A DNA stretch of 64,000 bases from JAUIKM01 sp964445695 (GCA_964445695.1 CAYULF010000004.1:248001-312000); one strand, 5' to 3'; counted from the stretch's first letter, positions 45,108 through 54,285 are shown. A program made the numbers and translations. The notes: generated by a model not told the origin, from the sequence alone.

Positions 45108-47678
45108 TCAGAAGTTGTACTGCGCACCGGCGGTTATCTGGCGGCGCGCACCAACGAGAATTCCGGACGATGCCGACGCGTCGGGCTGCCCGGGGTTGGA
45201 ATGCAGACGCGAAGCGATATACACTTCGTCGGTCAGATTTTTAACGGAAGCGAACAGACGCCATTCGTCGCCGAGCATGTATTCAGCCGAAGCGTTAAAG
45301 ATCGTATATGCCGGCACGGGACCGCTGTCGCCGCGGTTTGTAGTCGTCTCAAAATTCTCAAAGTCTGTATAGACTTTGCTGACATAGCGCGCATCGGCCC
45401 GCAAAGTCAGGCCGAAGTCGAAGCGTTTGTTTAAGCCGAGCGAGAGCGTGTGTTCGGGCGCATAGGGCAGTTCGTTGCCGCTCAGGTCTACATCCACGCC
45501 GGCGCGCAAAGCTGAGCGCACAACTCCGCTGAGCACTTCAGTGTGCAGATTGGTATAGGCGTAGTCAATATCGGGCAGCACGTCCCACAACTGCGAGGTG
45601 CGCAGCACGCCGCCGCTCTCTACGCCAAAGGTTCGCGCTCCGCCGAGATTCTTGAATGCCGTGCCACGGCCGGCGGCCACCAGATCTTCAATCTCCAGTA
45701 AAAAACCGGTCAATTCAAAGGCGTACCAGGAATCGTTGACGCGGAAACCGGCTTCGTAATTCCAGCTCTTTTCCGAACGCAGGTCCAGACCGTCATCGCC
45801 CGCGTTCTGGCCGAAGTTAAGCACCTTGAGCGTACCGCTTGAAGGCGGCGTAAATCCGCGGTGCACCCCGCCGTAAAAGTTAAATCCCTGCCACTGGTAG
45901 TTCAGGCCGATACCGGGCAGCAGCACACTGCTGGATTGATCCTGGTAAAGGCTGCCCTGCAGGCGGTCGATGCGCTCCTGTTCAAAGGCCTCCATGCGCA
46001 GCCCCAGGCGCAAGGTCAGGTCGCCCCAGTGCAGACGCTCCTGGGCGAACATGGAAAGCGCCGTCGTTTCATAGTGGTGGCTCTGGCCGACAATGTTAAT
46101 CGTGGAGTCTTCAACATTCTGGATAAAGTACACGCCGTCGCGCGCATTGGTCAGCGATCCCTCCTGCCGGTCGTCGATGAATCGCTCAAAGTGCAGGCGC
46201 GCGCCCGCATCAAGATATGCGTCTGCGCCGGCCACGGCGTGATGCCAGTTGTACGAATGTTCCGCGCCCAGGACGGAAAAAGTACGCAGAATCCCGAAAT
46301 TGTTAATTCCGCCGCCGACGCGAATCAGGTCGCCCAGCTCGTAATACGGCACGGGGTTAATGTTGTCAGGATGCGCCGGATCGTATTCCGAAGCCTTGAC
46401 AAATACGTCGTACTCGCGCCACCAGCGGCGGTCGAAGTGGCTGGCATAGGCCTTGGACACGGCGATGACCGCATCGCCGACATTGCGCGTGTAGATCAGA
46501 TCAAGCGCATAGCGTTTAATCGTAAAAAGGTCGTCGTCCTTGGGGTTGAAATCCGGATCGGTTTTGAAGGAATATTCAGTGAGTCCGGTGTAGGTGGCTT
46601 CGGCTTCTTCCAGATTGACATTGGCTTTGACATAGAGCATCGCGTCGGCGCTTAACTGGATGTTTGTTTTAAGCGTCGCGTTAAACTGTTCAAAGCTATT
46701 GTTGTCGCGGAATCCGTCGCCGCGCTTGAACAAAAGCTGCACTTCCGGATGAATGGTGGAATTGCCCCAGCCGCCTATCTCGGTAAACACGGAGGCGTAA
46801 CCGTTTTCGCCGCCGGCCACGCGCGCAAAACCGCCGAATTCGCTGCGCGGTCGCCGCGTGACGTAGTTGATGACACCGCCCATGGTCTGCGGTCCGTACA
46901 TGATCGACGCGGAACCCTTCAGGATTTCCAGATTGTCGATGCGTTCAACCGGCGGATTGTAATACATGTTGGGATACACGTAAATGGCGGGCTGAATCGG
47001 GATGCCGTCTTCCAGCACCAGCACGCGCGAGCTGCGGCGCGGATTGAGACCGCGTATTCCGATGTTCATGCGCGAGTTGCCGAAGCCGTCGTCGCCGAAG
47101 CCGATCACTCCCGGCGCCTGGCGCAGTATTTCCTGCGTTCCCAGCGGCTGCACCTGCTGCATCGTGGCGCTGCTGATGATTTCGGCCGCACCCGTCAGTC
47201 GTTTATACACCGTCGGCGATTCACCGATGATTTCGACCGGTTCCTGATAAAACGTGGCCGGTTGCAGCGAAATATTGAGCGTCGCCAGTTCGAATTCGCG
47301 CACGTTGAAGTTTTCGCGGTAGACTTCGTAGCCGAGGTAGCGCGCCTCAACAACCACGCGGTCGGCGTCGAGGTTGGTGATTCGGAACTCGCCTTTATCA
47401 TCGCTCAGTGCACCGGCGATTACTTCCTGTTTCCGCAACACGCGCAACGTCACGCCCACCAGCGGCTGCCCCGTCGTCAGATCCGTCACTTTTCCGGTAA
47501 TTCCCCCTTTTGTCAGGGGCTCGGTGGCCGCTCCCGACACGGCTGCAAGCGGCAGCGCCGGAACCACAGTACCGCCCGAAGCAGCTTCAGCATCATCTGC
47601 TTTAAGTTTATCTGGACAAAGTCCAAATACTGCGATCAGGCATGGAAACAGGATATTTACGAACGCTTGGAGTCGCAC
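45108..47678 (-). CDS. TonB-dependent receptor, FecA/iron-siderophore type
   Basis: 856-residue outer-membrane receptor that imports metal chelates using TonB energy. A GTG start opens into a signal peptide (FVNILFPCLIAVFGLC). A carboxypeptidase-regulatory-like domain (~60-140, GKVTDLTTGQPLVGVTLRVL) is followed by the plug: EIISSATMQQVQPLGTQEIL, then IRGLNPRRSSRVLVLEDGIP and SIMYGPQTMGGVINYVTRRP. The 22-strand barrel ends GARRQITAGAQYNF. The plug resembles FecA-type ferric receptors. It starts 12 bases after a 64-residue lipoprotein and 83 bases before the DUF4856 gene. Confidence 0.94.
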   Translation of the reverse strand: MRLQAFVNILFPCLIAVFGLCPDKLKADDAEAASGGTVVPALPLAAVSGAATEPLTKGGITGKVTDLTTGQPLVGVTLRVLRKQEVIAGALSDDKGEFRITNLDADRVVVEARYLGYEVYRENFNVREFELATLNISLQPATFYQEPVEIIGESPTVYKRLTGAAEIISSATMQQVQPLGTQEILRQAPGVIGFGDDGFGNSRMNIGIRGLNPRRSSRVLVLEDGIPIQPAIYVYPNMYYNPPVERIDNLEILKGSASIMYGPQTMGGVINYVTRRPRSEFGGFARVAGGENGYASVFTEIGGWGNSTIHPEVQLLFKRGDGFRDNNSFEQFNATLKTNIQLSADAMLYVKANVNLEEAEATYTGLTEYSFKTDPDFNPKDDDLFTIKRYALDLIYTRNVGDAVIAVSKAYASHFDRRWWREYDVFVKASEYDPAHPDNINPVPYYELGDLIRVGGGINNFGILRTFSVLGAEHSYNWHHAVAGADAYLDAGARLHFERFIDDRQEGSLTNARDGVYFIQNVEDSTINIVGQSHHYETTALSMFAQERLHWGDLTLRLGLRMEAFEQERIDRLQGSLYQDQSSSVLLPGIGLNYQWQGFNFYGGVHRGFTPPSSGTLKVLNFGQNAGDDGLDLRSEKSWNYEAGFRVNDSWYAFELTGFLLEIEDLVAAGRGTAFKNLGGARTFGVESGGVLRTSQLWDVLPDIDYAYTNLHTEVLSGVVRSALRAGVDVDLSGNELPYAPEHTLSLGLNKRFDFGLTLRADARYVSKVYTDFENFETTTNRGDSGPVPAYTIFNASAEYMLGDEWRLFASVKNLTDEVYIASRLHSNPGQPDASASSGILVGARRQITAGAQYNF

Positions 47679-47690
47679 GAAATCGTAATC

Positions 47691-47885
47691 TCAGAATGTT
47701 TCGGGATTTGCGGCTATATCGCCGGGGTCGGGCAGGTCGCTTTGCGCCGTATCCAGATTGATGATGCCGTAGCTGCCGCCGCCGTCGTCCTTGGGATCTC
47801 CGGGCTCCAGGATTGGATCGTCCTCGCAGCCCGAAAAGACCACGGAAGACAGCAGAACACAACAAAAAAGGAATGCGCGACGCAT
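47691..47885 (-). CDS. Small lipoprotein heading the metal-uptake operon
   Basis: 64 residues: signal with lipobox FSGC (Cys20), then a short acidic Pro/Gly/Asp-rich tail (EDDPILEPGDPKDDGGGSYG, NLDTAQSDLPDPG). Its ATG at 47885 is ~31 bases from the predicted transcription start of the promoter at 47923-47955. It is too short for an enzyme. It is cotranscribed with the TonB receptor. It may be a surface lipoprotein accessory or a regulatory leader protein. No family recognised. Confidence 0.65.
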   Translation of the reverse strand: MRRAFLFCCVLLSSVVFSGCEDDPILEPGDPKDDGGGSYGIINLDTAQSDLPDPGDIAANPETF

Positions 47886-47922
47886 CTGTTCTTTTTATCT
47901 GGATTTAGTACAAATAAGATTA

Positions 47923-47955
47923 CAAATATACGACCTGATTTGTCTGCTTTCCAAA
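47923..47955 (-). promoter_or_regulatory. Bacteroidota-type promoter of the metal-uptake operon
   Basis: On the minus strand TTTG (47952-47955), 21 bases, TATATTTG (47923-47930): an exact match to the -33 TTTG / -7 TAnnTTTG consensus. Predicted start near 47917, leaving a ~31-base leader before the ATG. Confidence 0.75.
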
Positions 47956-48507
47956 CCATTTTTATTGCCCCGGCCCTTGCCGTGGAGCCTCACCGTGGAA
48001 GGTGATGGAGCCACGGTGTTTTACGGGCCTGAATTCCGGACTCCGGCAAGCCTCCGAGCGGTCTCAGGCCGCACGGTGACATTCGATTCACCTGTCCGGC
48101 GCAGCGGTCCGGGCAGCTGAAAATTCGGAACATTGTGGATCAGCTGGACGGATGAAGATCGCGCAACACGCAGGTTATGTCCGTTCAGGCAGAACTGACG
48201 CCCGTTGACTGCGATTTTGCGCGACGCTCAGTCTTTTGCGGATGGAAGATATTAACGGAATCGCTAGACTTGTTGCGACGGCGGAGATACTAGTGATTCG
48301 CCGGCCGCGCGACGCAGATTGAACAACCTGAAAAAATCAGGGTGGGAGGTTAATACGTTGTGGTATAAGGACTTACCGAGGCGGAGGCGGGGAGGCACCC
48401 TTGATCAAGCGGAAAGTACGTCCAAATTTTTCAGCCTGCCCGTTCATCACCAAAAACCGCCCGTTCATGCCTAAAAAACTCCCCGATCAAACGTCCCCAA
48501 TCAAATC
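47956..48507. other. Intergenic, 552 bases, with hairpin and repeat-like segment
   Basis: No gene supported. Holds a strong imperfect hairpin at 47980-48016 (CCGTGG...TCACC / GGTGA...CCACGG). A segment at 48366-48432 resembles the 206-bp repeats near 29 kb in minus orientation (shared GATCAA and AAGTACGTCCAAA). Two imperfect tandem units of GCCCGTTCAT follow around 48439-48478. Confidence 0.45.
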
Positions 48508-49638
48508 TCACTCCGTCATCGAATCTGCCACATAATCATCCCCCTGCTCCATAAACGGCAGGCGCGGCTGCACGTAGTACATCCGGTCCGCCGCGTCGTC
48601 AACCAGGCCGCTCAAGCCCAGCCCAAGCAGACGCACCTTGCGGTCCCCCGCATCGCTGCGCAGGAGCAGCTCGCGCGCCGTGTCCAGCAGCGTCTGCGCG
48701 TCGTCAACCAGATAGTTCATAGTCCGCGCCCGCGTGATAGTGTCGAAGTTCGCGTAGCGGATCTTCAGGTTGATCGTCCGCCCTGCGATCTGTTTGTCGC
48801 GACACGACTGCGCCAGCTTGCGCGCCTGCAGCGCCAGTTTTTCGATCATCTCATCCGTGTCGCTGATGTCGACGGCAAAAGTGCGCTCGATGCTGATCGA
48901 CTTTCTTTCGCGCTCCGGCGTCACCCGGCGCGAGTCGATGCCGCGAATAATGTTAAAGTAATAACGCCCCGACTTGCCGAAGTGCTCAACGAGTTTCTCC
49001 AACGACCACCGTCGCATGTCGGCGCCCGTGTGCAGTCCCAACGCCTGCATCTTTGTTTCCGTCACCTTGCCGATGCCCGGGATCTTGCGGATGGGCAACG
49101 CGTTGATGAACGCATCCGCTTCGTTCGGTTTGACGATCTTGATGCCGTCGGGTTTGTTGAAGTCGCAGGCAACCTTGGCCAGAAATTTGTTGAACGACAC
49201 GCCCGCCGAAGCCGTAAGGTTCAGCTCATTTTTAATACGCGCGCGAATCTCTTCGGCAATCAGCGTGGCCGAGCCTATCCCCTTTTTATCCGTGGTAACG
49301 TCCAGAAATGCTTCGTCGAGCGAGAGCGGCTCAACAAGGTCGGTATAGTCGTAAAATATATCGCGAATCTGACGCGACACCTCGCGGTAACTTTCAAAAC
49401 GCGTGCGTACAAAGACAGCCTGCGGGCAGAGGCGCACCGCAGTCTTGGCCGGCATGGCGGAACGGATACCAAATTTGCGCGCCTCATAGCTGGCCGCAGC
49501 CACCACGCCGCGCCCCTCGGGGCTGCCGCCGACAATCACGGGTTTGCCGCGCAGCTCCGGATTGTCGCGCTGCTCCACCGACGCATAAAAAGCGTCCATG
49601 TCGACGTGAATGACCTTGCGAATCTCCTCGCCTTCCAT
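48508..49638 (-). CDS. dinB: DNA polymerase IV (Y-family)
   Basis: 376 residues, normal for DinB; low-fidelity polymerase that bypasses damaged template. Palm motifs: VIHVDMDAFYASVEQ with the first catalytic Asp, and PLSLDEAFLDVT with the second Asp/Glu pair. TLIAEEIRARIKNELNLTAS and FLAKVACDFNKPDGI are family segments. A helix-hairpin-helix region (~175-195, IPGIGKVTETKMQALGL) and little-finger domain (~240-340) follow. The C-terminus (RLPFMEQGDDYVAD) may be a clamp-binding peptide. It is first on the strand after the CHAP-like gene, ~43 bases away. Confidence 0.96.
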   Translation of the reverse strand: MEGEEIRKVIHVDMDAFYASVEQRDNPELRGKPVIVGGSPEGRGVVAAASYEARKFGIRSAMPAKTAVRLCPQAVFVRTRFESYREVSRQIRDIFYDYTDLVEPLSLDEAFLDVTTDKKGIGSATLIAEEIRARIKNELNLTASAGVSFNKFLAKVACDFNKPDGIKIVKPNEADAFINALPIRKIPGIGKVTETKMQALGLHTGADMRRWSLEKLVEHFGKSGRYYFNIIRGIDSRRVTPERERKSISIERTFAVDISDTDEMIEKLALQARKLAQSCRDKQIAGRTINLKIRYANFDTITRARTMNYLVDDAQTLLDTARELLLRSDAGDRKVRLLGLGLSGLVDDAADRMYYVQPRLPFMEQGDDYVADSMTE

Positions 49639-49680
49639 ACACCGGCTCGCCGTCTCGTGATGCCGCCGCGCGGCGGCAGT

Positions 49681-50319
49681 TCAGGGCCCTTCAACGCGCG
49701 GCCGCATCCAGCCGAGCACGCCGCCGGGCGCATCCAGAATGTACACGTCGCGGTCGTTGCGCAGCGTCAGCGTTGTACGCGTACCGCCGCGAGCGCCCTG
49801 GCGAATGACTTCCACATCAAAATCGTCGATGCCGCAAATGACACCCAGACGGGCATCGCCCGCGCGGCGCAGCACAATAAGGTCGCCCGTGCGCGGCGCC
49901 TCGTCGCCGCCGTTGCGATACTGCAGCAATCCTACGGCTCGATTGAACGCGCCGTGATTAAGGTTGTCGTTGAACCACTCCGCGGATTGCCCCAGCTGCT
50001 TTGCGATATCCGCACCGTGAACCTCGTGGAAAAAGCGCCGCACAAACTCCGCGTCGCTCCACTTGGGGCCGAACACAAAACCGTCGGCGGCCTTGTGCAT
50101 CTCCGGTCCGGTTGAGTCGACCTCAACCTGATTGTACACCGTCACGCCGCGGTAGGCGTCGATCTCCGCACCGTCGTCGGCTCGACCGAAAAACACAGCC
50201 GTCAACAGGCGCAGTGCCGCGATGATCACCAGCCCCAGGCCGATTCGTTTCAGCCAGGGACGCAATGAATCCGGCCGCCCTGAGTCGGAAGGTGTTTCCG
50301 CTGTCTGCTCAGTACCCAT
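49681..50319 (-). CDS. Membrane-anchored CHAP-like protein lacking catalytic Cys/His
   Basis: 212 residues: cytoplasmic N-terminus (~25), one TM helix (KRIGLGLVIIAALRLLTAVF), then a periplasmic ~150-residue domain. The fold order resembles CHAP amidases: a helix at KWSDAEFVRRFFHEVHGADI, a Pro-Gly-Asp strand (EAPRTGDLIVL) and the strand ARLGVICGID. At the positions where CHAP enzymes have Cys (before xEFxRR) and His (GHVAI), this protein has Asp89/Ala90 and Leu-Gly. It is probably not a peptidase. The alignment is by eye. It starts directly at the stop of the MBL hydrolase (TAA-ATG). Confidence 0.6.
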   Translation of the reverse strand: MGTEQTAETPSDSGRPDSLRPWLKRIGLGLVIIAALRLLTAVFFGRADDGAEIDAYRGVTVYNQVEVDSTGPEMHKAADGFVFGPKWSDAEFVRRFFHEVHGADIAKQLGQSAEWFNDNLNHGAFNRAVGLLQYRNGGDEAPRTGDLIVLRRAGDARLGVICGIDDFDVEVIRQGARGGTRTTLTLRNDRDVYILDAPGGVLGWMRPRVEGP

Positions 50320-51246
50320 TTACTCTTCCGTCAACTCCTCGTATGCCGCCGCCACGTTCATTGGAATTGCGGTAAGCCAGCCCGCGTTGAAGTGCTCCGG
50401 AAATCCCGGCAGCTTCTCAATGCGCGCCAGATCGTCCTTGCTCGTGCCCGCTGCTATTCCCTTCTGCGTGTAATCCAGCAAGGCCGTAAAAAAGTCGCGC
50501 ATTAACAGCAGGTCGGCGCGTGTGCCACTGATGCCCGCGCCCGTGTTGCCGTGCCCATAGACAAAAATCGTAGAGTCGCTGAACTGTTTGTGAACCGTCT
50601 CAAGTCGGTCGATCCAGCCGGAAATACTCGCTCCGGCCGAGCGGTCGATGTAGGCGGGGAGAAGGTTGAACACCAGATCGCCCATGTGGACAATGTCCGC
50701 CTGCTCAAAGTGAATCACCGCATCGCCGGCCGTGTGTCCCGGGCCGTAGTGCCACGCGTGCACATTTTCCTTGCCGACGGACGCTTTCCACTCCGTCTCA
50801 AACAATTCGTCCGCCGTCACGGCTTCACCTTCCACGCCGCGCTGTTTCATCTGCTGACGCTGCAGGTCCGGCACGTTTTTCTGCGCGACCGACCGCAGAG
50901 CGTGCGGTTTGAGTACCGACATGCCGCCCGTGTGATCGCCGTGATGGTGTGTGTTCATCAGCAGGTCAATCTTGCGCTCTCCTTTCGGGGCAATCGCGCT
51001 CCAGAAAGCGCTCGCGCTGTCGGGAAACTGCGTGTCCACGACCACGAGCTCGTCGCCGGAATCAAGCCAGAGCATCGTGCCGCCCGCCTGTTCAAAGGTG
51101 CCCATATTGCCGCGCAGCGCCTTCAGCGGGCTTTCACTGTCAGCATTCTCCGCGGCCTGCGGCAGACTCAGTCCGCGCCGCGCTCCCAATACCAGTAGCG
51201 CCCCGGCGCCAATTCCGGATTTGATAAAATTTCTTCGCGATGTCAT
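50320..51246 (-). CDS. MBL-fold hydrolase with Tat-like signal
   Basis: 308 residues from the ATG at 51246, preceded by GAAGGAA. The N-terminus SRRNFIKSGIGAGALLVLGA is a Tat-type twin-arginine signal, so the folded metalloprotein is exported. The metallo-beta-lactamase domain carries the Zn motif NTHHHGDHTGG at ~98-108, then HAWHYGPGHTAGDAVIHFEQ, DIVHMGDLVFN and the terminal FVYGHGNTGAG. Substrate is not predictable (lactonase, sulfatase-like or beta-lactamase relatives all fit). Its stop codon abuts the start of the CHAP-like gene. Confidence 0.9.
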   Translation of the reverse strand: MTSRRNFIKSGIGAGALLVLGARRGLSLPQAAENADSESPLKALRGNMGTFEQAGGTMLWLDSGDELVVVDTQFPDSASAFWSAIAPKGERKIDLLMNTHHHGDHTGGMSVLKPHALRSVAQKNVPDLQRQQMKQRGVEGEAVTADELFETEWKASVGKENVHAWHYGPGHTAGDAVIHFEQADIVHMGDLVFNLLPAYIDRSAGASISGWIDRLETVHKQFSDSTIFVYGHGNTGAGISGTRADLLLMRDFFTALLDYTQKGIAAGTSKDDLARIEKLPGFPEHFNAGWLTAIPMNVAAAYEELTEE

Positions 51247-51640
51247 TGATGTAGTTCCTTCAATTGATCGATGTTTCCACCGCGCGCCCCAAACGCGAGT
51301 GCGTTCATGCGCCTGCATGAAATCGCACGCAACAAGATTACGGCGTGTGGAATTCCGAAACAAATTCGGCGTTCGCTGCGAGGCTTCTTGTCTTGTAGTG
51401 ACACTACCGGCAGCATTCAAATTTGCATTTTGATCCGTGCTTCCTGTAACTTCGCACTTTCAACCTGGAATAGTTGCCGTTCAGCTTGTGGCAAACATTT
51501 GTTCGCAGACGACTCCGGTCCGGCCGCAGGTCATGCGAATCAGGCATTTTTTCTGGTGCAGACAACGACTCTTTAATAATCCGCCGGCATTCCCGGCGCT
51601 CCCTGTGCATTCGTGCATTACTATCAGAGGATTCTTCTCC
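51247..51640. other. Divergent intergenic, 394 bases
   Basis: No gene supported. It must carry promoters for the MBL gene and the plus-strand lipoprotein. CAGAGGATT lies before the lipoprotein ATG. Confidence 0.45.
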
Positions 51641-52438
51641 ATGATCAAGTTCTCCTCCCTTTTCCTCCGTGCTTTTCTGGCGGTGGCCCTGATTTCTCCG
51701 CTGTTTTTGACCTCGTGTGACGATGACGACGACGACAATCCGACTTCACAGGCCGGAACGTTCTACGCCAACGACATTCAACTCGGGGACGGCATGGGTC
51801 GTACCTGGGTAACGCTTGACGACGACGGTAACCCGACGGCCATCGGGATGACGATGACCTCCGGCGCACTCGACAATCTGCCGGCTGAAGACCAGTCCTG
51901 GGTAATCGAAATGCCCGCCGAAGCCTCGGCCACAGTGTTTAAACATCTCTTCTTCAACTGGAACGTCGACGGCCACGACCCGATGGGCGTATTCAACGTA
52001 CCGCACTTCGACTTCCACTTCTACCTGACGAGCGTTGCGGAACGCGAAGCTATCAAAGGCGACGGCAGCGATGTCGACAAAATCGAAAATCTGCCCGGCC
52101 AGGACTTCATTCCGCCCAACTACGAACCCGACTTCGTACCGGGCGTCGGTTACATCGGCATCCCGCAGATGGGCCTGCACTGGACGGACCGCAGCAACCC
52201 GGCGTTCCAGGGCAACTTTGAAGAAATCATGATCTGGGGTTCCTATGACGGTAAATTTACCTTCATCGAACCTATGATCACGACCGCCTATCTGGCGACA
52301 TCGCCGAACTTTACGCAAAACATGGCGCTGCCGACGAGCTACGACTACAGCGGCTACTACCCGACTACGTACAGCGTTACGACGGACGCCCAAACCGGCG
52401 ACATCACGCTGACGCTCGGCAACATGGTAATGCGTTAA
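51641..52438 (+). CDS. TTHB210-like (DUF5602) lipoprotein
   Basis: 265 residues from the ATG at 51641. Lipoprotein signal with lipobox LTSC (Cys26) followed by six Asp. The body fits the DUF5602/TTHB210-like family: LGDGMGRTWVTLDDDGNPTA, then IGMTMTSGALDNLPAEDQSW, and the signature NVDGHDPMGVFNVPHFDFHF. The FNVPHFDFHFY region has clustered His that could bind metal. Function of the family is unsettled. It is followed by a terminator and, directly after that, a lipoprotein cytochrome on the same strand. Confidence 0.8.
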   Translation: MIKFSSLFLRAFLAVALISPLFLTSCDDDDDDNPTSQAGTFYANDIQLGDGMGRTWVTLDDDGNPTAIGMTMTSGALDNLPAEDQSWVIEMPAEASATVFKHLFFNWNVDGHDPMGVFNVPHFDFHFYLTSVAEREAIKGDGSDVDKIENLPGQDFIPPNYEPDFVPGVGYIGIPQMGLHWTDRSNPAFQGNFEEIMIWGSYDGKFTFIEPMITTAYLATSPNFTQNMALPTSYDYSGYYPTTYSVTTDAQTGDITLTLGNMVMR

Positions 52439-52459
52439 ACACATTTGTTTACTTGTTTA

Positions 52460-52497
52460 ACCATGCCGATCGCCTGCGGTCGGCATGGTCCTTTTTT
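52460..52497 (+). terminator. Terminator abutting the next start codon
   Basis: ACCATGCCGA (52460-52469) pairs with TCGGCATGGT (52480-52489); the stem extends to ~13 bp with one wobble and a loop of about four. CCTTTTTT follows, and the ATG of the cytochrome starts at the very next base. Confidence 0.9.
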
Positions 52498-52965
52498 ATG
52501 AAAACTCTCTCGATTCTTTGCCTGTTTCTGTTAAGCAGTTTCTTGTTCAGTTGTGATGACGAACCTACGAAACCGTCAGGTCAGGAGCCGCCCGACACGA
52601 CTGAAGTTTCGCCGTGTGTTACGACCTACGATCCCACCGATTGGCCGGAACCGACAATTTCCTTCAAGAACGACATTAAACCACTGCTGCGAATAAACGG
52701 CTGCTCGTCAATTTATTGCCACGGCGGCGCACACAATTACAACATGTTAACAGTGGATCAGATTCTCGATGCAGGTCCGCAGGCTGAAGCGCTCGACATG
52801 TGCGGCGTGGAACGAGGCAATCCCGACAACAGCTATATGATCTGGAAAATTGAAGGACGCGCGGGAATCACGGAAGAGAGAATGCCGCGTTTCCGCGATC
52901 CAATTTCAGCCGAAGACCTCGCCCTGCTGCGCGCCTGGATTGAACAAGGCGCTCCCGACAATTAA
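52498..52965 (+). CDS. Lipoprotein c-type cytochrome with CX4CH motif
   Basis: 155 residues from the ATG at 52498. Lipobox LFSC (Cys19), then a Pro/Thr linker. The domain SFKNDIKPLLRINGCSSIYC-H has Cys69-x4-Cys74-His75, the CX4CH haem site of the planctomycete-type cytochrome family seen in Bacteroidota. The C-terminal RMPRFRDPISAEDLALLRAW supplies the likely axial Met. No ribosome-binding site lies between the terminator and the ATG. Upstream is a hairpin and T-run, so expression may depend on readthrough or a start further back (an ATG at 52453 gives a non-signal N-terminus). Confidence 0.72.
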   Translation: MKTLSILCLFLLSSFLFSCDDEPTKPSGQEPPDTTEVSPCVTTYDPTDWPEPTISFKNDIKPLLRINGCSSIYCHGGAHNYNMLTVDQILDAGPQAEALDMCGVERGNPDNSYMIWKIEGRAGITEERMPRFRDPISAEDLALLRAWIEQGAPDN

Positions 52966-53178
52966 ACAAGCGGGTTTTACCAGACTTGCCGAATCCCCTT
53001 CTGAATTGCTTCGCCTCCTTCGATGACTCTCGGCGGCTTGCTTTTTGACTCTCTTGTTTATCGCCGGGCTGTAAACAGTTGTGCTCAGATTCTGTGCACA
53101 ACGCGGCGGCCCTGCGTTTAACTCTGCAAGACGAGCAAAAGAATCTCAAGGAAAAAATCAGGTGAAAAGTTAAACAGG

Positions 53179-54285
53179 TCAGGAGTTCTTTTCCGACCGC
53201 GGATCGATGCGTGCCAAACCTTCCGGCAGCGTGTTGCCGCCCGTGGTCGTCAGTCCGATGGAACGTGCGCGTTTGCGCCATTCGTAGCGCGCCAATGCCT
53301 GCATGTCATGCGTGCGATCTGTTTCATCGATAATTTCACTGCCAAGCAGCGTTTCAATAATGTCTTCCATGGTGACGATGCCCGCCAGTCCGCCGTATTC
53401 GTCCAGCACCACCGCTATGTGTTCCTGGCGTTCGAGCAGCATGCCGAAGAGGTCCAGCAGCGCCATGGAATCCGGTACGTGCTGAATATCAAGGCGCAGC
53501 TCGTTTAACAGACGCCCCTCCTCGCCCTCGCCGGCGCAGCGCCGCAGTTCGTCCTTGAGCACGTAACCGCTGATGTCCTCCAGGCTGTCGTCGTACACGG
53601 GAATGCGCGAAAAAGGCAGTTCGCGGTGCTCGGCCAGAACCTCGGCCACGGAGTTCGTCGATTTAACGGCCAGCACAACCGTCCGCGGCGTCATCACATC
53701 GCTGACCGACAGCGTTCGGAAGCGCAGCAGGTTGCGGATAATGCGCGATTCACTTTCGTCAAAGACGCCTTCGCTCGTGCCCAGCTCCGTCAGAGCCTGC
53801 AGCTCTTCGCGGCTGACACTGCTGGCGTCACTGCCGCCGGAAACAATACGGGTCACGACGCGGGACAACCAGACGAGCGGCGTCAGCAGAACAACCAGTT
53901 TATCGACGGTAAGCGTCACAAAGGGCGCCATCTGACGCCAGTACATGGCGCCGAGCGTTTTGGGAATAATTTCGGAAAAGATGAGAATCAGCAGGGTAAG
54001 CACGCCCGCAACGACGCCTTCGGGAATACTGCCGAAGACCAGGGCGGACTGCACGCCGACGCCGGTGGCGCCCATCGTGTTTGCAATCGTGTTGAGACTC
54101 AGAATTGCCGCCAGCGGCTTGTGCACGTCGGCCTTCAATTCCAGCAGGCGCTGACCAATCCGCGGCTTTTGTTTAATCAGGATTTCAACAAACGAAGGAG
54201 TAATCGACAGCAGCGCGGCTTCGAGCAGCGAACAGAAAAAAGAAAAAATGAGCGCCAGCGCGGCATACAGGATTAACAGTTCCAT
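53179..54285 (-). CDS. CNNM/CorC-family transporter with CBS pair
   Basis: 368 residues, membrane protein of the HlyC/CorC (CNNM) family, linked to Mg/Co efflux. DUF21 transmembrane domain (~1-135): ALALIFSFFCSLLEAALLSI and LTLLILIFSEIIPKTLG. A CBS pair (~200-320) follows, with VMTPRTVVLAV, FSRIPVYDDSLEDISGYVLK and IAVVLDEYGGLAGIVTMEDI. The short C-terminal tail lacks the transporter-associated CorC_C domain, so this is a CNNM-like short form. It is not in an obvious operon. Confidence 0.9.
   Translation of the reverse strand: MELLILYAALALIFSFFCSLLEAALLSITPSFVEILIKQKPRIGQRLLELKADVHKPLAAILSLNTIANTMGATGVGVQSALVFGSIPEGVVAGVLTLLILIFSEIIPKTLGAMYWRQMAPFVTLTVDKLVVLLTPLVWLSRVVTRIVSGGSDASSVSREELQALTELGTSEGVFDESESRIIRNLLRFRTLSVSDVMTPRTVVLAVKSTNSVAEVLAEHRELPFSRIPVYDDSLEDISGYVLKDELRRCAGEGEEGRLLNELRLDIQHVPDSMALLDLFGMLLERQEHIAVVLDEYGGLAGIVTMEDIIETLLGSEIIDETDRTHDMQALARYEWRKRARSIGLTTTGGNTLPEGLARIDPRSEKNS

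Noticed and set aside
46749..48005. Plus-strand open frame of 418 codons opposite the TonB receptor
   Set aside because: Antisense shadow; runs through the end of the operon without a plausible start.
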